A stretch of DNA of 64,000 nt from Phoronis australis (lineage: Eukaryota > Phoronida > Phoronidae), in the NCBI GenBank assembly GCA_002633005.1, contig NMRA01000060.1, forward strand, positions 351,472 to 415,471, in the 5' to 3' direction. The notes below the pieces were generated by a model. The model was given only the letters and a program-made list of their open reading frames with translations. It was not told the origin of the DNA and did not search any database. This document shows positions 26,801 to 38,800 of the stretch, piece after piece (the first letter of the stretch is position 1; the number at the start of each line of letters is the position of its first letter). Both the position numbers and the translations under genes were made by a program.

Positions 26801-29800
26801 ATTTAATTTGTCTCATAGTTGACATAAATATTAATCTATTAAAACAATTTTCAATGTAATTTATTTTATTACTTACTGTAAAACGATCATGAACTTTGGA
26901 GGATCCTTTCACCCGAACATTCTGGTCTTTAAATCTACGCTTCAGAGTAGTTCTTGGTACTCCAAACTGCCTTGCATCAGTTTTACAGCCCATCTCTCCC
27001 CTTCTCATCGCGGCTATTGCCTTCTCCATGTCCTCACTTTCCCACGCATTTCTTGTAGACGTTCTTATATATTTCCGCGGCATTATCTAAAAACAAAACA
27101 AAACAATAACAATTATTTGTGCTACTCTGTTAAATATGTATGGGGTAAAACGGTCACCCTGTCCGTCTTGTCCCACTACCCAGCTGTCCGTCTTATCCCA
27201 CTACCCAGCTGTCCGTCTTACCCGTTAATGATGTCACCACAATCAAGTTAAGGTCATTTTAAATTTTGTTGTCATTTTCTCATTCACAAGGCATTACTGT
27301 TAAGCTTATAATCACACAATCATCAAGTTTATTTTGTACATTACATTTTTCTAAATATGTTACGAAAGGGAGGTACTCACCTAACTTCGAGAGGCATCAA
27401 ATATTTCATGCCACAACTTATGTCATCTGCAGTTCTGCTAGATTCGCGCCAATATGTGGTTACAACCCCTATCGGTCGAGCAATAAAACGGTGTAGTAGA
27501 CACCTGGTGCCATGCAGCCTTGTTAAGCTAGAAAACTGACTAGGAAGTGGCCGTCTTACTCGGTGGACCGTTTTACCCCACTCTCCCCCATAGGCATTGT
27601 GTTAGCAACAATCATCAAGCCAATTCAGTTAGCATTATCTGCAGATAACTTAATAAGGAATTACTGTACATTAAAGAGTCATTGGCCATTCAAAATCAGC
27701 TTGCCACTGATTCTCTGAATAACATGCAGAGATCAGTGACCCTGGAACTATGGTGATGACCAGCTAGACGGTAAAGTCGCGTGATTTTCGGACGGCCCGC
27801 TATTTTGGGACAAGAATAAATATTTCCAAAATGAGTTTTTCATGGTCCATAAAATTCGTTTTTCAATGATCCTCGAATTTCGGACAATGTCATAAACATC
27901 GGTTTCTGTCCCGCGAATTTCGGACAAGGGAAATTTTAGAAACGCTAATTTCGGATCGACGCAACTCTCGTGTCACTAAAGCGTTCAATGGATTACTACC
28001 GTACTCTCTAAGGCTTGAATCTGAGAATCGATATAACGGACTCTGTAATTTTTACCTTGTGTTGACGATGTCACGACCGTTGCTCGATTGTGTTGCGTTT
28101 AGCTTGTGTTTGGCGCTTTATCTATGAAAAGAATCACTGATAACCGCATGACGAAAATTTCTGTTGAAAATACAAATGGGAAATACACTGAAGGCTGTAA
28201 CTTTTCGTTGTAGCGTGACGCGCTCTGGTTCAATTAGACCGTACTGCTGTTCGACTTCCGACTGTGACATTGAACTTGTACGCCTGACATCAACATGGGT
28301 GTTTACGAAACTTTTTATTTTTAAAACATCCTGGCCTTTGCAAACTTGCCCTTGTCAGTGGCTAAAATCTCCGTGTCCGGATTTTATCCATGGCGTGATG
28401 AGAAATGTTTTTGTTTAGGCCCCCATACACAATACAGCCAAGTCTGTCCATCGGATATCATCCGTTCAAGGTAGTGTAGATGGAGCAGCAGCAGCCAAAC
28501 GAGACGGAGCCAATGTAAAGCTGGTTACAAAGCAAACATAATTAAGTCGCACACCGCGTGAGATTTTATGCTTCTTCAATCTCTTCGGCCGATTAACAGT
28601 CGTCGGACAATAAGTTTTGCTGCCACTTACCTGCATCCCGGAGAATGAGTCTTCATGCAGCCCTTCTGGGCTTGCTTAATAATTTTGAATGGGACAGTTA
28701 ACACGGAATGAGTCACCACTGACTTCACACAGCATTCAGTGCTTCTGACAATGCAATTTTTGGGTTGAAAAATTTCACTAAAAATCTTTATGCAGTTCAA
28801 ACGTTTTTCGTTTTTCAGTGCAGTTGCTAGACTGTCTTCTTGGTATTGCTCATTCGCGTTGAGTGTTTAGCAGCACAAAGCCCAGCACAAACGGCGTGCA
28901 GCGCACACGCAATTGTTAGAGATACCTTGCATCCCTGTCCTACGTTGTTTAAGTGCCCATTCGCCCGCAAAATAGTTCGCTCTGTACTATAACACCTATA
29001 AAATTCTAATGTAAATCCACGTAACCACGCTTCACTACCCTTACAAATTCTCTGTTGCTCTCCAATATGCATCGCAGATGCAAGAATCTCGCTAAGGAAG
29101 CTAGTGTGAGCGTGTGCTTTGCTTGCAATACTTGACCATACCTCTCGAAGTCTTCAGTCTTGCGTATTCATGAGATTCTCACCCTTGCGCCCCGGAGGCA
29201 TGCTAGGGTAGACTTCAGCAGCTGTCTAGCCAAAATCATGTGTTTTCAATTAAAATACATGACAATATATCACGTAATCTCATGAATTCTTGCTTTTTAG
29301 TGGCGTCCTAGCGTTACGAGCTTTACCCCTAGTAGACCTATGGAAGATTGAACTTGCGGCGACCCAATTTTGCTTGCTCACCGGCCTCTGGTCTTTGTAT
29401 TTGTGGTCTTGTTAATTCGCGCCCTGTACCGTCTGAGGTACATTAACACCCTGGACTCCATGGGTTCCGAGATTAAGATGAATCCGGACAAGGACACCGG
29501 GACCCTGCGGCACTCTCTGTCTGCGGTGACTAAGAAAATCCTCTACCAATTTTGAAAAATGACAAGTCAGTTGAATTGGATTTGGTAGTCGTTGCTTCTT
29601 GTGGTCCTAGGGTTAGGCTAACAAGAATACAGGACCTGCAGTCCGATGCAACGGTCCTGGAACCTGATAGGTGTTTCCAACCCAGAATTCCATACTATAT
29701 CTACTTTCTACAGGACCTTCTCTTCTTGTCCCATACGTCACACAGCCTTCAGTTGATAGTTTTGAGACATAAAAAGAAACGTGATCTTAAACTACAGACC

Positions 29801-32800
29801 ATGCTGCTTGTATTACCTAAGATAGTTTTAGGAGCGTTTCAGCTGTAAGTGTATTTAATTCGAGATGACTGTTACATTGCTAATTATTATTGTTCTATTT
29901 TTACCCGAGGTGATGCGTTGCCTGTAGCAAGGGTAAATGATTTTGGGAAGTATTACCAGCGATTTCCATATATAAGTTCGGGAAACCAAACGTCGATGAA
30001 AAAACACCAGGGCCTATACTACAACTACACGAACACAGTACAAATACTGTAGCTCGCCCTAAATATATCTTAGTGAGAATAGTATATTATTTTTAGATTT
30101 CAAACATGCAGTTTTATTCTCAGATATGCATCCCTGGTATATTTTTGGGAAAAAATTTATGATACGCAAACTGGTTATATGTGCTGGACTTGTATACGGA
30201 AATCTACGGTTGATCTTCTTAAACCTGTAAACCATGAAAATTTCATTGAGACAGTTTTGTTCTACTAACATGTTCAACTAACATTCTATTCATGCAAGTC
30301 GGTCAGTACGTTCGCGTTTAAGGTGTTATTGCATTAGGTAAGTGCTGTTTTGATTTTTGTTTGGTGTTTCCATAATATATGTATTCCAATCTTCAAATAG
30401 TCACTGTTATTCTTCAACAACAACATTTTTGTACTTTTAATGCGACTTCAGTAAACTTGAGACTGTTCATACTTTGAATTTTGGTAGATTGAAGCAGTTG
30501 TGGATTTAGAGGGGGTGGCAAGGGGGCCATGCCCCCCTCAAACTCTCCCAGATTCCATTTGGCAATTTGGGGGTGCGAATGCCTGACGGGCAAAACCCTG
30601 GCTAATACTCTGCCCTGCTCCTCACCCCCTAAATAAAAATCCTGGAACCGCCTCTGAGAAGTGTGTGACGTCAATCAGAGAGACCTGTAGGAAGAACTAT
30701 AATTGTCCGTAACTGTAGCGAATATATGACGCAATGAAATGAATTGGTCGACATAGATGCATTGTAATTGGTTAAGTATATCTTAAGGAAGAAGTGGAAA
30801 ATTAAGTATATAAATAGTAGACCGGTACTTGAATTGCCTGATTTACATCCTTCATGAGTTCACGCCATCCCAATGTTTTCGTCTATCTTTTCAGGTCGTC
30901 ACTAGTTGATTCTTCCAACAGTCGTGATCTGCCGAGGAGCCTATTCTATCAACGTGCGCGACCACAGTCAAGGCCGGGCGGGGGTTGGGTGCACCTAGAC
31001 GACACCCGTAGAATTAGTGTGCAGCAGGAGGCGGGGGGGGGGAATTAGTAGTGACCGAAGGAGAGCTGCGTGAAATTAGTGATGACTGTGGACGGCGTTA
31101 AACTGGTGACAATCGGAAGAAACGGCCGGCCTGTTATCTTGCACCCAGATTACCAGAAAATGTTAACAATTATCAGTTCATTTCATCCACAAACAGATTT
31201 CATGAGAGTTTTCACTGTCAGCAGTTCAGCCTGTGGTTAAAAACGTAAGCGAACCCAAATGTGTTAGGTCACCTCAGTTGCATGAAGACGTGCCAGTGTA
31301 TCACTGAGTTAACTTTGGGCCTTACAAAGGCTGTGGATGAGAAAGGTTTTAATTGTAAAAAACGGTTGGGTGAATTTGATGTTGGTAGCATTTGAAATTA
31401 CATTTTCTTTCTAGACCACGCCCTTCTCAGTGGCGGATTTAGATGGGGGCCAAGGGGGCCATGGCCCCCACCTAAAATTCTCCCAGATTACATTTGGCGG
31501 TTCGAGGGTATGAATGTCTGACGGGCAAAATCCTAGCTAATACTCTGTCCTGCCCCCCCAACTCAAAATTCTGGATCCGCCCTTGCTTCTATATACAATA
31601 TGTTAGTTAACCGTGTTTTTAGCCATGCAGCACTGTACTAGTGGACACATTCCCATCGTTTGCAGTAGGCCAAAACATGTAGAACGGCAGTGGTCCCGAG
31701 TCCGATGCGCTTCTCCAACAATTCAGATGACTACCCCAGAGTGGGGATCACGAGTGGATGAGAAACTGCTCATTTTACTATCATGATTGTCTTTGCAATC
31801 TGTTTTGGATATTTGTGCATTCGACGTTTTCATGTTGAAACTGAACTTTTCAGTTTATATGGAAATAAAGGTTTCAGAGATAACTTGCGTTTTGGTTTGT
31901 CACAACTAGCAGGCAATGCATGGATGTGTTTAACAAATATATACTCTGTTCTCGTCATTGCTCATCACTTTCTTTCATTGAACTCGTTCCCACATCCATT
32001 ACTGTACGTTTAACGCAAAATTCGATAAAATTAAGAAAGCGCATGTTTTGATGGTCGGGAACCCTCTTTGTGCGTCAAATGCGCAAGTCCAGCTTTTTAA
32101 TGGGAAGCCACATTGAAAAAAGCGCTTATCGGGCTGCTCTTTTTGCATTGGCAATGCAAACTCGACATTTTTAATTGAGAAAAAGCATTTTTACAAAAGA
32201 GAATCAGTTGTCTGGAACGTTTCATGTGCGTCAACAATGCAAACCAGACCCACTCATTGGAAAGCCCAAATTTGTCACGAGGAACACTCTTTTTTCACAA
32301 CGCAGCCTGATATTTCAAGTGAGATAGCGCATTTTTGAACAAATTCCGTCACTCGTGGAGAAAGGTTTCTAAGCATCGGCAATGCAAGCCGAATATTTCA
32401 TACTGAGAAAGCGCATTTTTGAAAAGAAGAACCAACACTTGTCGGGAACGTTTTTTGTGCGTTGACAACGCACATTTCTTATTGGGAAAGCCCGTTTTTC
32501 AAAAATTAATCGTGCAGACCGTTTGAGTATCATTGACCAGCAATTATACTGCTATCAAATCAGGCCCGTAGCCAGGGGGGTTCGGGGGGTTCGATCGAAT
32601 CCCTCCCCCCCTCCGAGGAAAAAGTCCAGCTCTAGCCTATCTGATAAGATAAGATAGGATTTACTAAACGGACAAAAAATTGTTGTAACTACAAGTTCTA
32701 CTAACTACACTCATAACCAAGTTAATATTAATTTTGAATTTACTTCTGATGTAAAGTGCTTCACATAATCATCGGGTCGTATCCGGCCCAAGTGGTGACT

Positions 32801-35800
32801 GCGTAGGAGCGGGGGCTTTATGTTATTCATCGGCATTGAAAGCGCTAGGTCTCTACACCATAGGGTAACAAGGAAGTCTAGAAGTAAATGTCTATGCCTA
32901 GCTCAAACTTTATAGCATGGAGAGAGATCCCAAAAGTAGTGCAGTGTGAATGCCTTTAAAAATGACCAAGAAACAAAACAGCAGAAAATGGGTTTGTTAT
33001 TTGCTACTTTGGTGTACTTTCTAGCATAGTTTATATTAATTGCAGGCATTTTCAAATTTCGAATTTAAAGTGATCGCCAAATATCTTGAACATCAAGTGT
33101 CCACTTTGATTGTGGATTGGTGGATTGACATGCATGCATGTACACGTGTGTGCATTTCCGTTCTTTTAAATTCAGTACACGCCGTTGGTATGTTCATTGA
33201 CTACTCTCACTGTCGTTTCTCAAAAATCAGACATTTTACTACCGCGTTTTCTTGCACTGAAGAATCACCGCATGCTCACATTATTAGGTAAGTCTAGACC
33301 TCATTAAAACATTGGTCAATGAAGAAAGTCTTCTCTTGTCAATCAATGTCAATGGAGCACAGCTTCGCAGATTTCACACGAGCAACAATTTTGATGGAAA
33401 AGATGTCCAAGGTTACATGTACATGACCGAGGGTTCACTACTCCGAAGGTTCGCTACCTTCGAAAGTTCACCACGTCGAATGTCCACAATTCCAAAACCA
33501 GAACTCCGACAGTAAAAAACTCTGATTTTCCACTAATGATTCAGAACTGAAATTGAATAAGGTATTGTACCATTTAAAGGGTGTGCAAGAGTTGAATAGT
33601 CCGGAAAAGTTTGATTTACATTGTTTACAAAAGAGCTCAGTTCCAATCACTGGCGGTTTTAAATTTTATATGACTGAATGAGACTTCGTGAAGACTCAGG
33701 CAAGGATAGGGTTGCTTACTAACTACATAGTTTCTACCCGGCTGTGCAAGTAGTTCCGGTGGGTGAGGTTAAAGCACAGCGGCCCTAAACTTCTCTGTTG
33801 CGCTGTGAGATGATGCGATCTTGACATGAGATTGATGAATGTATCTTGGTCAATAATTCATCAACATTCCTACATCATATTCTTTTATAAATGCAAGTAC
33901 GTACTCATTTTTCCATATTCGTAAGCAATTTCACATGCACCTGGAATCCAAACAAAGCGATTAGCCGGGTGAATTGTTGTCGGTATAGTTGCATCTAATA
34001 ACTGAAGTGTCGCTTATTTCCGTATGTAAAAGTACAGCAATCACACCTGATTCAGAAATTTTTGACTTTTTCGGAGAAGTGAACTTTCGGAGTGGTGAAC
34101 CTTCGAAGTAGTGAACTTTCGGAATAGTGAACCGGCGGAATAGTGGGCTGTTCCCATTTCCAGCGATGTAAGCAACTTTTAACAAAAATACTATCAGATG
34201 AAAAATTCCGTCAAGCCATTCTCTGACTAAATATTTCCATCGGAGTATATGATGAGGTGCAATCATTCAGTTAAGAAAGCCCGATTTGAAAGTTTTGCAG
34301 GAGGTAGGCCTAACGCCATGGAGAACTTCTCGCTTAAACTGGTCACCGCTAAGATTCCCTTAGCTCCAGACAACTTTTATGATGCCTATTCAGCTCGCCC
34401 TTTGTATTGATGTAGATCTGAGCTAATGAAGTTGAAAGATAATAGCTAGCACTACTGTCTCAAAAAGGATGGTTGTTAGTACACCCAAATTGTTTTCTAT
34501 GGCATTTGCACAAAGTTATAACCTGCAACTGTAGAAAGCAGTTTTAACTTGGTACATTTTAAATATTACAAAATGACTAAAAAAGTTAATTTGTTTTTAT
34601 CTTGACAATGGGTGACTTCCCAAAGGAACGCTGGTTTTAAATTAAATATGTTTCATACCTCATACCGGTTTTTGTTATTTCATTTTAATACTCATGTTGT
34701 TTTTTTTCTTACCAGTTACGGGTTGATATCTTTTTATTTTATTTTTAAACTTGAAGTACCAAAAACAGTAGTAGATTTGATGGCCAGCTAATTGTGAACC
34801 CTTCCCTGAACTTTCCAGATTATAGCTACATTAAACATTTCACAGCGAACAAAAACAGACGGATCATTAGTACAAGTTTAATCTTTATTAGAACTCAAAT
34901 CATAAAATATATACAGAAGTGTAAATGGTGATAGGCAAACTTAAGATTTGAAATCTGGACGATTTCAGTTGCACTAACTACGTAACTATTCTAGCTTTTT
35001 GTCAGCCATAAAAATATAGAGTGGGCACAAGTTAAGTAGAACTGTTTCCTAGTCAAAAAACTGGTTAAGTGAGATTGGAAGAATGCGATATATTGTTAAC
35101 TCTGATCAGTGTTTGTAAATCCCCCGATTGTATCGATGCGCTTGGTCGTTTATCTTCAATTATAGGCCTACCCAATGTTTGTAGTTTTTAGCTTTTAAGA
35201 TCATCGATTTTTGAAAATCCAAAACCTTACTTGGCTGTTTTTTTTTTCAGCTAAATACCGCCGTGGTATTCGTTTTAACAAAAATTATTTATTAATGCAT
35301 TATGAAAATTCGCCATTATGTACAGGCAGTGATGATTACGACAATTTATGGTCCGGTAATTATACTTAATTGGGTCTTGCTCGCGCAGGACAATGCAGTC
35401 AACACAACCATATCCGCACTCTCTTTGATCCTGGTGAAAGCCGCTCAGAAGGAAATGCGGTGATTGTAAGCGTATTATTCCCGGTATGGCGAGAACGTTA
35501 GTCTATATTTATGGATCATATTACGTCCGAATTTGATCCCTGTTGTTTGCGAGCAACCGTCACGACATTCTCATTTCTGGTATTACAAGTTCCGTCTTAT
35601 CTCAGGAACATAGAGCTGAGAGCCATCGTTGCCGTAGATACAGATTTCCCTTCCCCATAATTAACTTGCGTCAAGCGCCTTACCAAGAACTCTAGTATTG
35701 ACGTTTGCAAAAGGTCCACCTTTCTAGAAATCTGAACCACCCCCCGCCCAGTGCTGGCTACGGACCTGCAAATGACCGAGCCAGCAACATTGATACTACA

Positions 35801-38800
35801 ACCGCTCATCGAAATAATGTACACCCACGAAATTCAGACACGAGCGGAAATCCAAATTTGGAGGTTTGCTAAATTAGGACACCACAAAAATGATGTTTCT
35901 CGAGATTCGTCCGAGAATGAGTTTTTTCTATTGGAATTAATTTTGAGTGTCCGAAAATCACGCGACTTTACCGTACTGACTTATATATTCCTTGTATCTC
36001 TCACTTCACTTTATGGATGTTACCTGAGCTGTATGTTGACATTTGTTGTCCTAAATTGTTGTAAATATGATCCTGATCATGTCTAATGAATAGATGAAAC
36101 GTTGATTTAACGTGAACTTTTTTATTTGTGCGGTGATTGTCCGGTTTTTAATTTTAAGTAAGAATGCATGGTGTTTTCATTGGCCTGGTTTTGGAATATC
36201 ATGCATATTTTCACAGCTCATGTCGGTGTAGGGCTGTGGAAACATTCCTGATTTCAGAAATTTAAAAGTACCGGAATTGAAAATGTTTTCTTTAAGAAAG
36301 AGGATTCTGTTCGGTTCAACATTATCCCAACAAATTTGCTCTATCCACTTGCTCTGCATTTTTTGTTTTGATTGATATCACGAAGGCTTAAACAAAAATG
36401 TCACGCATCCCCAAATACTTGTCAAGTTTGTCCAGCTTTCTTCCATCAGAGTTGTAATCCACAGCGCAACAGTAATTATTTTTGTTGGCATTGGCAGGAC
36501 AAATAGAGTATCGCAAGCCAGAAAAACTTGTAAAGAATATGAATACAATGACAACTCCAGTAAATGCAAAACTGAGCTGCAGATATTTTGGCATTGTGGG
36601 TAAACACAGTCAGATTTGACCTCTTAACATTAATGTTGGGTTCATCAGGTGTGAACTAATGGACTAAGGGTAGAAGTGTCTTGAAATTTAGACTCTTGTT
36701 GGGGGGTAAATAAAACTGCATTCACATCAATATTTTCTTAACTAGTATGTGTCCCGTTTCCAGCAAGAATTATGCAATATGCAAGAAAAATGTCTGCTGA
36801 ATAATTTTGAGTGCTTGTCTATTGTGATGTATAATGGTGTCTACTCCTGGTTTTCAACATGGGGTGAATGAACTTATGATTTTTGAGAAGAGGTACTGCT
36901 GTAAAGTTGAGATACCCACCACTTTAAAGTGTAGATTTCAAAAAGGTACTCATTTGTATTCGTGATCTATAAAAAGTCTCCCTTTGGTAGGGTTTTGTTC
37001 TGAAAACATCACGCTTTTGTAGGGGTCAATTCCATTAACCTAACCATTACATGGGGATTCTAGGACAGTTGAATTTTAAGCCCATTTTGAGATATTACAA
37101 GAAGAGATGCTATCGGCATTTTTTCCCTCAGGGTGCACACTTTTGTTTCAGGAATGGCATTTTATGAAGTTTTAATTTCAACTTTGAGACTTCTTTTATT
37201 GGATTCAACATGACATATGGAATATCAGGTTAAATTTTTGTGAAGTATCATCCTCATTTAGTTTTTAAGATATGGCCTGTTGAAATAACAAAAATAAGAA
37301 ATGTGGGCTATGGAGAATACATCATCAGTATTGTTACATCCATGTTGGAAAAGACTTAAATGTGGCTTAGGAACAAGCAAGTTTATTACTCTGGTAACTC
37401 ATATACTTGATCACTGAACATCAATATCAAAAAACTAGATTAACACCTGTGTATGCTTCACAAGGTGTGAGTATACAAATGAAACATAGCAATTGTACTT
37501 AATCCTTAGACATATTTAGCACTTAATTATCATCAGAGTCACATCACTGTCAAAAGGAATGCCTAATTCCATAAAGTACCATCAAAGAAGTACATTAAAT
37601 CAATTTTCATTATCAATAAACATTGTTTGCACAAATAAATCTCACATAACACAGAGGTCATTGAGGGGCTACAGAGAATACAAAATGCGAAGGTAACTAT
37701 TTGTGGGAAGAAAAATACCGGAGCAATGCAATAGAATTCATTTACTTGGCTTGTCAATACTATAACTACTTCTGAATTACAAAAAACAGTTGTGTTTAGA
37801 AAAAGGGAGATAATACCATCTTAATTTTCTTCACACTTGTGTAAATACAAAAATATAACATAATGGAAATTAAAATTTTATCCTAGGACATACTCAGCTC
37901 ATAAGTATCATCAGAGTCACATCACCATCAATGGATGCCTATTTCCATCAACTACCCTCAAAGAAATACAGGATAGCACTTTTCATCATCAGGAAAACAT
38001 TGAATGCATAAATCTCAAATAACACAGAGGTCATGGTAGGTGCTACGGAGAATACGAAATATGCAGATACCTGTTTATTAGTGGATGAACACTTGAGCAA
38101 TGCAATAGAATTCATTTACTAATGTTAATACCAACACTTCTGAATGACCAAGGAACATCCATGTTTTATTAATAACGAGTTTAAACTGAAAAAGTAATTT
38201 TAGCTAAACTTGCCCCAAGTTCCACCCATAAATATTTTTTTAATTGTTCTTGTCTTGGAGAGTTTATTTGTTCCCATTTCCTCCGTGCATGCACCTAGAT
38301 ACAAGTTTTTTTCAAACCATGTACCAACAGTTCAAAGTTTGGGGCTACGGAGAATACAGGGGCTACGGAAAATATGAAAGATATTTTTTCTTATGATCAA
38401 TTCAAATCCAGGGCTTTGTCTAATATTTTTTGTGGGCCAAAAATAACTTCAAGATTCCCAATGTTCAGTATCAAACATCTTTTATTTATGGAAGAATTTA
38501 ATGGAATTCAGACAGGGCTACGGAGAATACACAGTTTCTCTTAGGTGACTGATATTATTTGGTTGAGGAATCCAATCACTAGGACATCTGGTACAAATAT
38601 GTGGTTTCTAGCTCAAATTCTATATACCATCAACCATTAAAAACACAGTTCAAAACACTAGTAATGCTTTTCTTTTTCAGCCATGGCTATAAGAGAAGGA
38701 GCACATGCAAATTTAGGTGTTTTGCATAACATTGACATCATTTTGCAAGTGTGCCTGAAAATTGTGTTTGACCTTTTAGATCCCTGCAATTTTCTGAAGA

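Larger units (their letters stand above)
27768..35974. mobile_element. 8.2-kb interval bounded by 26-bp perfect inverted repeats
   Basis: ACGGTAAAGTCGCG...TTTTCGGAC at 27768-27793 and its exact complement at 35949-35974. The left end repeats 'ttcggac' several times within 160 bp. No target duplication and no transposase recognised; open frames inside are short and unlike known families. Either one large non-autonomous transposon that later received family A and B elements and a foldback, or two separate ends in opposite orientation. Confidence 0.55.
17437..36280 (+). mobile_element. Penelope-like retroelement relic carrying four nested insertions
   Basis: Coding fragments lie at about 22541-22878, 24368-24523 and 27593-27750. 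They include a stretch reading SSAKLKRQLSRLIHCIDP, then VYKVECDNCKEFCIG, the GIY-YIG-type (Y/F-C-I-G) start of the Penelope endonuclease, then RRLSDRLKEHTSEKS, and an end ...SVTLELW stop. Frames continue when the insertions at 22879-24367 and 24524-27590 are skipped. A roughly 120-bp direct repeat ('cattggcctggttttg', 'tttcacagctcatgt') at 17437-17557 and 36155-36275 brackets the body, as expected for Penelope pseudo-LTRs. Without insertions the element is only about 1.1 kb, so it was 5'-truncated. Stops and frameshifts make it inactive. Confidence 0.7.

Noticed and set aside
29370-30052. Three adjoining plus-strand open frames that look like a small gene cluster
   Set aside because: The first and second begin at TTG rather than ATG, none has a recognisable domain, and they lie inside a TIR-bounded interval full of MITEs.
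30807-31048. TATATAAATAG followed by an open frame as a small promoter-gene unit
   Set aside because: The frame has no family features, and TATA-like words are frequent in AT-rich introns.
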